DNA of 64,000 bases from Papilionanthe hookeriana x Papilionanthe teres (lineage: Eukaryota; Streptophyta; Magnoliopsida; Asparagales; Orchidaceae), in contig CM040429.1 in NCBI GenBank assembly GCA_022702705.1, positions 109,655,943 to 109,719,942 on the forward strand, written 5' to 3'. The translations under genes and the position numbers were made by a program. The notes under the pieces are model-generated. The model had not been told where the DNA came from and ran no database searches. It saw only the letters and a list, made by a program, of their open reading frames with translations. Positions 1 through 11,505 of the stretch are shown piece after piece (within the stretch, counting starts at the first letter, position 1; the number at the start of each line of letters is the position of its first letter).

Positions 1-830
1 TAAAAGAACTTTTACCAACTCGTTGAGAAGGAGCGGTATGAGATTGTTGAACTGGAGCCATACGGTCTCGTCCTTGTAGTTCCTTTGAGTCTTCAATTTT
101 GCTTATCACAATGTCTCTTGAAAATACTGTTTTCTTCAGAGGAGCATAGTAAGCGGCGTCTTCATGGATGCCCACTTCATGTATTCAAAACGGCTGTAGA
201 TCTCCTTTAATGCAATGTTCTTGTCCATCTTTGTAGTATTTGATGCACTGGTGAAGCGATGACGGCACCATATTGTACTCATAGAGCCACGGTCGACCAA
301 GCAGGATATTGAACGAAGTATCTGCATCGATGACATGGAATTTTGCAGTTGTTACTAGATTTCAGACTTTCATTTGTAGCGTTATAGATCCGAGGGCTCT
401 TTCTCCTTTTTGATTGAAACCTCTTAACATCATTTTTTCCATTGAAAGCTCTCGGGCGTCGATGTCCAAGTAAGCTAATGTCCGTAGACTCATTATATTG
501 AGCGATGCTCCAGGATCTACTAAGACTCTGGAAAGCATGAATCTGCCAATGATGACAGAAATGTAGAGTGGACGATTGTGATCGGATGTACCGAGTAGCA
601 AATCTTCATCGGTGAAAGTTACGCCAGGCTGTTCCTTTATGGTGCAAACTCCATCTGAGGATGTGCTAGCCAACTACGCTAAGCAAATGTCGGGATCAAG
701 TAGAGCCTTGATCAAACTTTCTCTCATCTCCTTTGACAGGATCAGAGCATTGTAAATACTTAGTTTGGCCGGCAACTTCTTGAGATGAGCTAACACGTTG
801 TAATCCACTTTATTTGGGTTTTCAACTTCA
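1..830 (-). pseudogene. Element B retropepsin (aspartic protease) region
   Basis: Translation of the minus strand gives a Tat-type aspartic protease. It shows a run ending in LVDPGAS, with the catalytic Asp in DPGAS, followed by the LRTLAYL and RGFNQKGERALG segments. Further downstream is an LLGRPW motif near 300, the usual C-terminal landmark of Gypsy proteases. The well-preserved part is 362-673. A stop and a frame change separate it from the C-terminal part, which continues to the window edge as the protease-RT linker. Plant Gypsy proteases usually have DTGAS or DSGAS. The Pro variant is shared with element A, so it is a lineage feature. The enzyme would cleave the Gag-Pol polyprotein inside the virus-like particle. 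Confidence 0.82.
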
Positions 831-2428
831 TTTCGAACTTGTATTTCTTCAGTAGCTGGAGGTATTTCTTCTTGAGTAACTATCTTCTTTCCTTTGTCCA
901 CTGGAGTTGTTCTTAGAGGTAGCACCTTGCCACTCCTTAAATGCACTTCCGTTATTCCTTCTTCTTCTGGACCCAGAGGTCTTTCTGTATCTGAGAAGTC
1001 CAAACTGATGTCAAGTGGAGCTCCTTTGCACTCGAGGACTGGCTCCTCACTTCTCGTACTGTCGTAGCCGGTGCTATCGATGTCCTCTTTATCTTCACCG
1101 GAAGTTAATATGATTTGAGGATCATTTTGAGAATCGAAATCGAGGTTAGATAGGTTGTGATTAGTTTCGTCATCACTAGAGACAGTAAGAATGTAGCCAA
1201 CATCATTTATATCATTATTACAAGACCCTGGAGGGGTACAAAGATAATGATACAAAGTCAGGGGTTCGAGTGATTTCACCCCTGAATCTGAGACAACCAG
1301 TCTAACGGGATCAGCCTCTATCCTATCCTCCGCGCTATCATCTTTAATCTCACTCACGCTCTCTTTCTTCCTCCATTCTCGTTGCGGTAGCTTCCTCGGC
1401 GAAGCTTTCATCTTGCACTGTGCTGGCGGTGGACTCCGGACAGCGGCTTTCTTTGGAGCAGACTGAATCTGATCCAGGACCTTCTTGAGCTCATTCCACA
1501 TTGCACTCCATCCACCCTTACCGGCATATGGGTCAAGCGGAGAGATTGGCTCAGCTAAAATTACATTTATAGAACCTTTTTCAGGCTCCTTCAAATATTC
1601 CTTCGGTATCGTTATATTTCCTTCTTTGTAATTCCGCTCAAGCCAATCCTTGAAACTGAAGCAGTTCTCAATTGTATGTCAAAGCATCCGGTGATAGGGA
1701 CAGAAGTTGGGCTGATCCTTCTTATTCACCTCTTCTGGCTTTTTCGGCTCGGGTAACTTGAACTCGGGCTTCTTCAACAGATTCTTGAACATCTTTGCTA
1801 CAATATCATCTTTGAAAGAGTAGTTTCTGCGTAGTCGTTCTGATATTGTAGGAACTGGTTTCTCGTCCGTCTCGTACGGTCTCTGTTGCTTCTTGGTAGG
1901 CTGATTATTCTGCATGTGGACGAGACTCGTCCGTCTTCTTGATGGCCGATCGTCTTGCGAGGCTGATCGTCTTCTTGAGGTGACTGCTCGGTCTGAATCA
2001 TCATCGGTTGCTTTCCTTTATCGACCGCGACCACTACACCAGATCTCTTCTCATAAGCCTTTGCTGGTTTTATTTTCTCTGTCTTTTCTGTAGGCTCCAT
2101 GTGCTTGATTTCTTCCTGTAAGTTGCTGGCCTTGCTGAGCAGTTTCTCGAAGGACTTGATCGTGAGACCCTTAAGCATGAAAGCTACCGGACCGTGAATA
2201 CTCTTGAGTAGTATATCGATCGCGTGCTGTTCTTGTAGCTAAGGTTCGCATTTCATGCTTAAGTTTCACCACCTCAAGATGTAGTCAACCAAAGTCTCAT
2301 CGGGCTTCTGACATTCTACCACGAGATCTCCTATGGTGACATGACGCTGAGCACTGGCGAATCTCTTAACAAACATGCTTTCCATTTCTGCGAAAGTCTT
2401 TACTGATCCATTAGGAATTTCAGCATAC
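830..2428 (-). pseudogene. Element B gag, C-terminal half with zinc-knuckle remnant
   Basis: Minus-strand frames at 674-1594, 1679-1915 and 1916-2428 match the C-terminal gag of elements A and D. They include a Lys/Glu-rich linker, the stretch leading to KMFKNLLKKPEF, and a knuckle beginning CPYHRML. In the related copies the knuckle reads C-x2-H-x4-H-x4-C, a CHHC variant of the retroviral CCHC finger. Here a TGA replaces the Gly before the second His (about 1678-1680). The 306-codon piece at 674-1594 is acidic and low in complexity and joins gag to protease. Gag would package the RNA and build the particle. The N-terminal gag core lies across the A insertion, at 28158-28260. Confidence 0.75.
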
Positions 2429-2470
2429 TGTCGGCATATTTTAGGTTATGTGTTTTATTTTGAAAAGGGG

Positions 2471-2500
2471 GTCGCCTACAGAAATTGTCGGCGAATTTTA
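2471..2500 (-). other. Fossil primer-site/LTR junction inside the LTR
   Basis: At 2471-2500 the LTR holds GTCGCC, a short spacer, AGAAAT, then TGTCGGCGAATTTTA. The functional junction of this element (22883-22908) reads GTCGCC, AGAAAT, TGTCGGCATATTTTA. The internal copy lies 57 bp inside the LTR end. It looks like an older LTR terminus with part of its primer site that has been captured into a lengthened LTR. It is repeated, with mutations, in A's 5' LTR (about 22938-22970) and in D's LTR (about 45477-45510). Confidence 0.6.
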
Positions 2501-4534
2501 ATTTAATTTAAATAAATAATTTGAAAAGTAGTATTTGATTTTGAAAATAATTTTTAAATTTGAAGATTTTAAGATATGAAATCAAGCTGATCTCACATCC
2601 CGAATAGTTTATATAAATGAGCACCGCACCACAAGCCGTGTATACTATCCGAAGAATAGACACCTTGCTCGATGATGGGGCTCGATTAAATAAACTAGGA
2701 GATTTGTGACATCCATTTGGTACTGCGAACCAATTTTATAAGCCGACAAATTCCCTGTTTAATATGAAAACATTAAACGGGGTTTATATTACACAGGTTC
2801 TTAAAATTCCCTATAAGGGCAAGCCCCTATAGTTAATTACATCTTAAGCGACGGGAATCACCTAAGAAAACTCTCGATAATAATCGGTAGTTCTGCTCTC
2901 AAGAATTTCGAAGTTTAAGTTTTCGAGGATTGAATTTTGGAAATTCAATAGGGAATGGATCAAATTTGGAACATTATATCTTGGGAATTCAAAGGAGGAA
3001 AAGGTAGGAGAAATCACAGATTCGAAGCGAACTTCGGTAATTTCCCGACTATCCTATTGTTTGGCTTGAACTTAGGAAAGTTCTAATGTTTATTTAATAT
3101 TTTGATCTTGCCAATTTTAATTAATTTGGACTTATATTTGTATGATAAAATCATACAAATAGCCTTGAAGATGTGAGGGTTTATGTCGTATCGGACGACT
3201 ACCTCGGAATCCTAAGACCGGTTAGGGCTTAATTTACATGATATGATCATGCAAATGCCTAACGAAGAGTTGAGGATTTATGTTGCACTAGAGCAAGCTA
3301 CCTCGAAGTCCTATGGCTTGGTTATTTAATTCTAAGAAAGTTTCTTTGAAGTAGACTCGGATTTTGCTTGATGACGATGGCCGTCTTGCCCACCATGCTC
3401 CGAGCTCCTTGTTGTTGCGGAGGTTTAGTTTTAGAAGTCATAAATCGGGAGATGAGAAAAGTGTTCGGTTTAGAGAAAATCTTAAAATCCAGGTGTTTTT
3501 AATATTTTAATTAAACAAATCTTAAAGTTGATTATAACAACACCGGTTAAGATCCCACGGTTCCATCCTTCCGGCATCGTTATTTTTATCGGATTCACTT
3601 AGTCCAGATGAATTTGCTAAACTCAACTGAATGAGTTCCACACTTTCATTTAGACCGTGGAAAATCCCGTTAGCAACACGTAGGTTACATCATCCGAGGT
3701 ATTCCCGATCATCCAACAATACGTTTTAATTTAGTTGTAGTTGTAGTTTTGTTGTTACGTTTGTGATTAAATTTTGAGTTGTCTTATATTTTGAAATGTT
3801 GTGGCGGTGAATTTTATCTTTTAATGACTTTTAATTTAGTTTTGGTTCCAGTTTTAGGGACTATCCTAAAGGTGTGGGTTTTCATGCAACAGTTGTTTAT
3901 CATGCAAGAAAAGTAAATGCGATGCGATTAAATAAATTGCAATAAGGTAAATTGCAATAAAAGCGTACCTGGAGGGTCTTCCCGTCATCCCAAGCTGCAC
4001 TCAAAACACAATTAGAATAATTAAGCATTTAAAGCAAGTTCCTAGGTAAGAGTTAAGGGAAGGGTTATGGTTTTCTACCAAGTTCCTAATCCTATAGCTA
4101 GTCACCTCCTATGACGTCTAGGTTCTTGTATTTTAGTTTGAGGACGATTTTCTTCATCAAAGAACAACTAAGTTCAATTGTTCTTATAAATATCCTATCA
4201 TATCGAGGAAGTGCTTAAGACGAATCTTAAACATCTTTTCAATATTTCTAGGATTGTTTTAAGTCCAAGAGAATTTAATTATACAAATGAATTAATCGTC
4301 CAGGAGTTCAAGTTTGTTGTCTTGCTCAGGGAACTAGGACTTTTGAATATCCTATGAATGAAGTAACACTTCACTTAACGCTCCTTTTAAGAGTTATGAC
4401 ATCGCGAGCTTTTGAGGGCGAATGGATGTTGAGTGGTTTATGATTTAATTTTAGTTAATGGATTTAAGTTTGGAATAGTGTTCAAGTTGTTTTAGATTTA
4501 CTTTTGAATTCTTTACGTCTTAAGTGATGTTATA

Positions 4535-4870
4535 TTTAATTCAATTTAATTTAATTTAATTTAATTTGACTTAATTTTAATTTAATGTGGTTTAATTTAA
4601 TTTAATTTAATTTAAGTTAATTTAATATAATATGATTTAGCTTAATTTAATTTAATTTAATTTAATTTAATTTGATTTAGTTTTAATTTAATTTAATTTA
4701 ATTTAATTTAATTTAATTTAATTTAATTTAAATTAATATTATTTAATTTAATTTAATTTATTTAATTTAATATCTTTTAATTTAATTTAATTTAATTTGA
4801 TTTAGTTTTAATTTAATTTAATTTAATTTAATTTAATTTAATTTATATTTTAATTTAATTTTATTTTTAA
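4535..4870. repeat. AATTT pentanucleotide microsatellite in A 3' LTR
   Basis: This is an almost pure run of AATTT units (also readable as TTTAA) with a few interruptions such as GACTT and GTGG. The matching array in the 5' LTR is at about 25000-25335 and differs in length by several units. That fits slippage after insertion. Confidence 0.9.
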
Positions 4871-6756
4871 TTTTTATTTAATATTTTATTTTTTATGTTT
4901 TAAAGATGATTTAATTTTAATTGTTAAAGTATTAATTTAATTGAAATTTTAAAAGGATTTAATTTAAATAATTTAACTTTAATTTAATTCAATAATTAAG
5001 TCTTTTAGCATTTTAAATCTTAAGTTTGAATTATCACTTTAATTAGGAATTAAATATTATTGAGATGATTAATTTAGGGATTCTTAAATTAAAGAATAAA
5101 TCTCTTCCTAATGACATCCCTATTTTAATAATTCCAATTTTTTATTCTTCCTAAATTTAATTAATTGTTTTATTAAGGTTTATTTTAATTATTTTTGAAT
5201 TGTTTAATAGGTTCCTACCCTTTAATTATTTAAATTTCAATCATCCAAATCAGATTAAAATCAAATATTTTACTCTTTCATTTTATTAAGCCTAAAGTTT
5301 TAATTAAGGGTTAAAATTTTAATTACCATTTTGCCCTTCAAGCTTAATAATTTCATAACTCACTAAATTGAGCTCAAATAAATTTGAAATTTTTATGTGA
5401 CTTCACTCATATGTCAATAAAGACATTAGAGGAGAAAATGTGATTTTTCTGTATTTAATTTATTTATATAATTATTTTTGGTGGAAAATAAGGATTTCTA
5501 AGGAAAATTTAATAATATGACCAAGGAAAAGTTTATATCCTTAAGAAAATTAGGGGACATTCCTAATGACCAGAGGACCACTTGGACCAATTTTGGTGAT
5601 TTTTTGAATTATATTATTTTTATTATAATTATTTTGAGTTTTGGAGTATTAATTAATTTAAAAATAAAATGAAGGTTGAAAAATGAATTTTATATTTTTC
5701 AAAAATCTCTCTGATATCAAGGAAATCAGAGAACCAATTTTCATAATTTTCTGATTTTTCTTTGATTTATTAGAATTATTTTAATGGAAATGCTAGAAAA
5801 TACATTTTTTTTATTTTAAAATTACCCTAGGGCTTTAAAATTTAATAACTAATCATAGAGACCTAGGAAAAATATGGGGTTTGTTCCTAAGTGACTAAAA
5901 TTCAAAATGTGACATTTTGGTGAATTTTATTATTTTTGTGATTTTTATTATTTTTTAATTATTAAAATATTAAAATAATGCAAAAAATTAACTTTTTTAG
6001 AAAATTGAAATTTTAATTTTCTTGAATTCCCCTGATATCAGAGAAGCTCCAAAACCAATTTGGTGAATTTTTGAAAAGTATTTTGAAAGTTATGAATTTT
6101 CAAAGTTTAAATTGGCTAAATGGCTTAATCAACCCATTTAGTAGGGCTAACCAAGTCCAATTGACTTCAAATTTTTATGGTGGGTTCCTCTGATCCTAAA
6201 GGTCAGTAGAGAATTGATTTCAAGTTAATTTGATGCATGATTAGCTCTAATTAATTAAAGACCAATTTAGGGTGTTTAAGCCAATTAGGGTTATTCCAAG
6301 TGAATTAATTCAAAACCTATTTTTCCTAGGGTCCTACGAGTCATAAGAAACATCACCAAATTTTCCTAGAATTTATTTCACAACATGCTAATTATTGAAT
6401 TTAAAATACTCAAAACGAGTAACATGAATTTGAAAAATCAATAACTTCTCATAGGGATGGCCTCGACTTTGGAAAATTCGGGAATGTTCCCAAATTCAGA
6501 GGCTTCAAAAGCCCTATGGTCTCATGCCATGGTGAATTTCCTATATGCATGGAGAATTAAAACAATGCAGAGGGTAAATAAATCATTAAAAATAAAATAC
6601 TTGATGAAATTAAATGATTTCTTTTCCACATTATTCTCCTCTGTTCACTGAGCAAGTGGGTATTTTTATTTTATTTTTATGATTTCCCTACACAAAGTTA
6701 TGAATTTTTGAAGTTTAGGGAATTAAATAAATGGAAAATAACCCTAATTTCCTACT

Positions 6757-7800
6757 TATCCACGCGGCGCCACACCATCCTCGACAGCTTCTAAAGGCCA
6801 CGCGTCGTCTCCTGATTCGGCGCCGCCATCCGACTCAGCGCCCCAGGGGCCCGCGGTTCATGCACCATCGCGCTGTCCGGCTCGATCCAGGCCGTCCGCT
6901 CGATACACGCTCGATCCGACGGCTCCCAGTCATCGTCTACGACTGGTGTGCACCCGTGACCGTCAACCTTCTAGCCCTAATTTCTCACTCGATTCTCAAA
7001 GGATTTTTGTGTTCTTATGCTCTATGGATTCGTCTTGAGGAGACGAACACATCCATATGGTAAACATGTATTTAAATTGACTCAAATTAAATGGAGAATC
7101 TCTCGTAAGCTCGGGAAGAAGAGTGAGTCCATACCTTTGCTCGGAGAAGTGAAGCTTCGATCCGAGAGTTGTGTCACCTTCGATTGGATCCCGACGAAGC
7201 TCCGGATGAAGTCTCCTGGTCCAGTGAATTGCCTAGGTATGATTTCGACCGAGCCCGATCACAAAGCTTGGAGTCCGGAACGGATGGGTGGCCCGGAGAG
7301 GGGCTTTTGCTGGTGGACTTCTTCCCTCGGTCCGGTGAAGGTGTAGGACCAATCAATTTGAGGATTGATCCACTGTGGTGAAGTGTCCTGGTTTTGGGCT
7401 TGGATTTCAACTCGAAATCGGGCTCGCAGAGAGGAAATGGCGGGGGATTTCAGTGGGGATCAAGTTCTCTATGTGTGGGGAGTAGTCTGGAACAATTTTA
7501 GCAGAGTTTCCTTAAGGTTTTTTTCAGCACTTGTCATGGCCGAGAAGGGGTGGTGTTTAAATAGGAGAGGGTGGAGGGCCTCCCAAGGGGAGTTAGGGCT
7601 TGGGATCAGCTGCTCTGGTGATGAGAAGAACAGTCATGGTGGCCATTGGGCATGGGGCAGCTCAGCAGGTGAGAATTCCAAGTTTGGGCTCACATGTGAG
7701 CTCTCGGCCTGGTGGTTTCCGGCGGCTGTGGTGGCTGGCCGGCCAGGGTCAGGTCACTGTTGTCATCAGGGAGGTCAGGGCTGGGACTTAGTGTAGTCAA
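6757..7800 (-). other. GC-rich central block of the A LTR (putative transcript start/leader region)
   Basis: About 1 kb of GC-rich sequence stands out sharply from the AT-rich LTR around it. It is shared with D's LTR (about 49475-50510) but absent from A's 5' LTR, and B's LTR has a different sequence in this place. The TATA-like site at 7555-7564 lies within it. In the element's direction most of the block is downstream of that site and would be the start of the transcribed leader. Several open frames exist on both strands, but none matches a protein I recognise. Confidence 0.55.
7555..7564 (-). promoter_or_regulatory. Candidate TATA box of element A (3' LTR copy)
   Basis: The minus strand reads CTATTTAAAC. 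It is followed by a stretch that is well conserved in element D (CTCGGCCA, then AAACTCTGC, then CTTGATCCCCACTGAAATCC). D has the identical decamer at 50263-50272. Conservation of both site and flank in two LTRs otherwise full of indels supports a core promoter. Transcription would start some 30 nt to the left. The site is missing from the deleted 5' LTR of A. Confidence 0.5.
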
Positions 7801-9902
7801 TTGGCATTAGCCATGTGTAAAGGTGTTGAATCAAAGTGGAATGGGGAAGAGGCCATTTTGGCTTGATTTGGGTCAACCCATCCTTTTGGGCTAGGTGCAC
7901 CTCCCCATGGCTAGTTTGGGCTGAAGAGAAAGTGGTTTAGGTCAGCTTGATTAGTGGGGAAAGGTCACCATCCAAGTACAATTAAGATCAAACATGGTTT
8001 AGGGGAGTCATGAACATGGTTAATCACCTTTAGGAATTAAGGAAAGAGTCTCCTCCTTTTGCCCAAAAAGGCATGGTGACATGTAAAGAGGCTCTCATGG
8101 CTTCCATGTGGCTCATGCATGGCTTCATGGCTTGCCTTTGGCTTGGAAAAAGCTAAGTCAACTTTCATGAAAGAGGTTTTTATGAACTTTGGTAATTTAG
8201 GAGTGATTTGATGGAATTTGGCACATGGCTTGATTTGGAACCATTTGATGATTGATTTGAACTTAGGGATGATTTTAATTAAGGGTATGATGAGAAGAAT
8301 TTGTCATATGGGCTTTGGCATGATGTTTGGGCTTTTAGGAAGGTTTAAGAAAGTGGGCTTTTGGTTTGGAAATAAATTTATGGATGGGAAATTTATGAAG
8401 GATTGGGCCAAACAAATGTTGGTTTTAGCTCATGGATGGGTCATGAGTGATTTGAAGCAAATTTGGGGTGGTTTGGGTTTGAATTGGGTTGGATTTGGGT
8501 TTCTTTGGTGAATGGGTCAACATAGGTCAAATTGGGCTAACTTGGGCCAATGTTGGGCTAGGGTTGAAATTGATGTAAAATAAATGTTGGGAAATGTTTA
8601 TGGGACTGTTTTAAAGAGTTTTCAACTTTGATTGGGTCTTGATTTTGGGGTTTGGGCCTATATGGGCTAGGTTTAGGTGTAGGCCCATTTAAGGGATTTT
8701 GGCTTTGGGTTGAATTTGAGTGGGGTTTGGGTCTAAATTTTGAGCAAATCATGTTAGTGTTTTGTTTGTGGGAATGTTAAGGAAGGTTTAGAAAAGATTT
8801 GAGGTTAATTGGAGTTGAATTGGGTGAGTTTGGGCTAAGTTTGGGTCATGGGTCCAAATTGGGCTTTAAGGCCAAAAGTGAAATTGGATCCAAATTTCAA
8901 TCAAATTGGACTTGGATTTGGTCTAGATTGGTGTTGGGGATGTTGAATTGAAGTTTAGAATTGAATTGGACCAGAATTTGGGTCAATTGGATAGGTTTGG
9001 TTTGACATTGGGTTCACTTTAGGTTAAAATGGGTTAAATTGGGGATTTTGACAAAAGTGGGGTAAATTGACAAAATTGGCCCTTGGTGTAGTTGAACAAA
9101 ATGAAATTGGGAATATTTGGGATTTTTTGGAATTTTCTGGGAATTTTCTAAATTTTTGGATTTTTTGGCTAAGAGGGGCATTTTGGGTATTTGGAGGGTA
9201 TTGGGGGTATTTTTGGAATTTTTGGTATTTTTGGCTATGGATGATCAATTTGATTGGTGAGGAAATGTTTAGGATTGGTCTTGAGGATTTTTGGGTGATT
9301 TGGAGATCTTAGAAAATTTTTGGGTAGTTTCAAGGGTATTGGGTAGGCTAGGCGGGTGTAGGGTCCCGGGGGTCAAAAATTGAAAATTTGGAAAATTGAA
9401 GATTGGGTGAATGTAAGTGGAATGAAATCATTTTGGTTGAGCCATGAAGCCATATCAAGCCCACATGAGCCATGAAGGGACTCATTTGAGGCACCCAGCT
9501 ATGTTGTTCCTAACCCTCTTGCCGAGGGCTTAGGGGTTAAAGATCATCCATGTGAATCACCTTCATGAGTCGGGAGGTCAAATTGGGTATGGGTGTGTTT
9601 TTAGGAGGTGTGTGAAAGTGTAGTGTATAGGTGTAGTGTGTGTGTAAGTCAGCCCCTTCACCGGACCGAGCCACCCGTGGGCGGTCCTAAGGCCAAAGAG
9701 TCCTATAGGAACTCATCCTTTAAACTTCCACATTTGATCTCAACCCTCTAGGTGATTAGGGGTCTACAATCAAGTTTGTGGAGTTTGTAGGGAGTTAGGA
9801 AGTGGTTTGAATTTCTAAGTGGTGGGTCCCAATTCTAATCCTCTAGGATAGTCAAAGGAAAAGCCTAAGGCTAGATCCTATGTACTAAAAAGAAGGAGAG
9901 AA

Positions 9903-9923
9903 GACCTCATAAAAAATGAGGTC
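9903..9923. other. Hairpin at the LTR terminus (A 3' LTR)
   Basis: GACCTCAT and ATGAGGTC form a perfect 8-bp inverted repeat around five A's, four bases from the LTR end. The same position in A's 5' LTR has ACCTCAT/ATGAGGT (28129-28147). B has GACCTC/GAGGTC (about 36999-37020), and D has a one-mismatch version (about 52617-52637). It may fold in RNA or mark the end for integrase. Confidence 0.6.
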
Positions 9924-9927
9924 AACA

Positions 9928-9947
9928 AATGGACCCCCAATAGGTGT
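9928..9947 (-). promoter_or_regulatory. Polypurine-tract region of element A
   Basis: Immediately upstream of the 3' LTR, the minus strand reads ACACCTATTGGGGGTCCA and then TT before the LTR. The G5 run is the likely plus-strand primer, though it is less purine-rich than most tracts. The block is identical in D (52641-52658). Its exact complement also occurs in the 5' leader (22633-22650). Confidence 0.55.
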
Positions 9948-9968
9948 GGTGTGCTAACCAAGCACACC
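9948..9968. other. Conserved 8-bp hairpin beside the polypurine tract
   Basis: GGTGTGCT, five loop bases, then AGCACACC form a perfect inverted repeat directly inside the internal region next to the 3' LTR. D has the identical stem and loop at 52661-52681. Sequence just beyond it (GTATTGGCGTTGACC) is also conserved. This suggests an RNA structure near the 3' end. Confidence 0.6.
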
Positions 9969-10295
9969 GCGCGTATTGGCGTTGACCGAAAAGATCAACA
10001 AAACCAACACAGATATCCAAGTGACAAACTTAGGACGAAGTAGAAGAATTTCAGTCTGGGGAGTGTCAAGTATATCTACGAGACTGGAGATTCCTGAACT
10101 CTCGCTGGGGAAAGGAAAAGGAGGTGAGTCCCAAATCACATGATTTGGGGGAATTTCGATTTAGATTTTCGTTTTTTTTTTAGTTTAAGTTTTGATGTGT
10201 AAGTTTAGATTTTGAGTTTTCATTTAGATTGAAGTTTTGTTAAGATTAATTCTGAAGGGATTTGATTTGAAATGAAAATTGAAATTTTATGGTTT

Positions 10296-11505
10296 TGGAT
10301 GTGACATCCTCAACCTCAAAAGAAAATTGAATCGATTGGATTGAATCATTACAATGAGGAAAGAACTCAGAGCAATGCGGTATTGGATGTAAAATCCTTA
10401 ACCTCAAGAGTTTGATTTTGATGTATTTCATTGCAATAGGGAAAGAATCCTAAAGCAATGCAGTCTCGGATGTAAAATCCTCGACCCCAAGAGTTTGATT
10501 TTGATGTATTTCATTGCAATAGGGAAAGGATCCTAAAGCAATGCAGTCTCGGATGTAAAATCCTCGACCCCAAAGGTTTAATTTTGATGTATTTCATTGC
10601 GATAGGGTAAGAATCCTAAAGCAATGCAGTCTCGGATGTAAAATCCTCAACCCCAAAGGTTTAATTTTGATGTATTTCATTGCGATAGGGAAAGAATCCT
10701 AAAGCAATGCAGTCTCGGATGTAAAATCCTCGACCCCAAAGGTTTAAATTTTGATGTATTTCATTGCGATAGGGAAAGAATCCTAAAGCGATGCGGTCTC
10801 GGATGTAAAATCCTCGACCCCAAGAGTTTAATTTTGATGTATTTCATTGCGATAGGGAAAGAATCCTAAAGCAATGCAGTCTCGGATGTAAAATCCTCGA
10901 CCCCAAAGGTTTAATTTTGATGTATTTCATTGCGATAGGGAAAGAATCCTAAAGCAATGCAGTCTCGAATGTAAAATCCTCGACCCCAAAGGTTTAATTT
11001 TGATGTATTTCATTGCGATAGGGAAAGAATCCTAAAGCAATGCAGTCTCGGATGTAAAATCCTCGACCCCAAGAGTTTAATTTTGATGTATTTCATTGCG
11101 ATAGGGAAAGAATCCTAAAGCAATGCAGTCTCGGATGTAAAATCCTCGACCCCAAAGGTTTAATTTTGATGTATTTCATTGCAATAGGGAAAGAATCCTA
11201 AAGCAATGCGGTCTCGGATGTAAAATCCTCGACCCCAAAGGTTTAATTTTGATGTATTTCATTGCAATAGGGAAAGAATCCTAAAGCAATGCAGTCTCGG
11301 ATGTAAAATCCTCGACCCCAAAGGTTTAATTTTGATGTATTTCATTGCGATAGGGAAAGAATCCTAAAGCAATGCAGTCTCGGATGTAAAATCCTCGACC
11401 CCAAGAGTTTAATTTTGATGTATTTCATTGCGATAGGGAAAGAATCTTAAAGCAATGCAGTCTCGGATGTAAAATCCTCGACCCCAAAGGTTTAATTTTT
11501 GAATT
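10296..11505. repeat. 83-bp tandem array in the 3' UTR of element A, about 14.5 units
   Basis: The word CTCGGATGTAAAATCCT recurs at 10465, 10548, 10631, 10714, 10798, 10881, 10964, 11047, 11130, 11213, 11296, 11379 and 11462, a period of 83 bp with one 84. The first units (from about 10296) are more diverged. Inner units differ by only a few bases, which fits unequal exchange or reverse-transcriptase slippage. The period is not a multiple of three, so it is not coding. The array lies between the AlkB frame and the polypurine tract, the hypervariable 3' UTR known to seed satellites in Tat/Ogre elements. Confidence 0.95.

Larger units (their letters stand above)
1..2428 (-). mobile_element. Element B (Tat/Ogre Ty3/Gypsy), downstream gag-protease segment
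   Basis: This is the left half of a Tat/Ogre-type retrotransposon read on the minus strand. It is cut at 2428 by element A and runs off the left window edge just after the protease. The sequence stops at CATAC (2424-2428) and resumes after A at 28153 with the same CATAC. The homologous gag of element A near 20540 is uninterrupted across this point. RT, RNase H, integrase, any AlkB frame and the 3' LTR of B must lie to the left of the window. Frames are broken by stops and small indels, so this copy is a relic. Confidence 0.88.
2429..9927 (-). repeat. Element A 3' LTR, 7.5 kb
   Basis: On the + strand the LTR begins TGTCGGCATATTTTAGG and ends GAGGTCAACA. Read in the element's direction it therefore runs from TGTTGACC to GCCGACA. 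It contains an AT-rich block with an AATTT microsatellite, a GC-rich block (about 6757-7800) with a minus-strand TATA-like site, and a G/T-rich U3 (about 7800-9900) made of short TTGGG-type words. The 5' LTR has the same ends but lacks about 2.2 kb from the middle (roughly 6634-8866 here). There is no supported gene in it. Open frames in the GC-rich block are not conserved as proteins on either strand, apart from a weak case listed under findings. Confidence 0.92.

Noticed and set aside
6731..7063. Open + strand frame of 110 codons in the GC-rich LTR block
   Set aside because: It is low in complexity and Arg/Pro/His-rich, lies antisense to the element, and the homologous region of D does not keep it. 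It is a product of GC-rich sequence.
7365..7796. 143-codon + strand frame in A's LTR
   Set aside because: It is Trp/Gly-rich from G-rich DNA and not kept in D. No family is recognised.
7800..9700. TTTGGG/TTGGGC words considered as telomere-like repeats
   Set aside because: The words are irregular and interspersed, with no tandem TTTAGGG array. They are a compositional feature of the U3.
10465..11480. Array of regular 83-bp units considered as a CRISPR array
   Set aside because: Whole units are repeated, with no unique spacers. This is a plant retrotransposon 3' UTR, so it is a tandem repeat.
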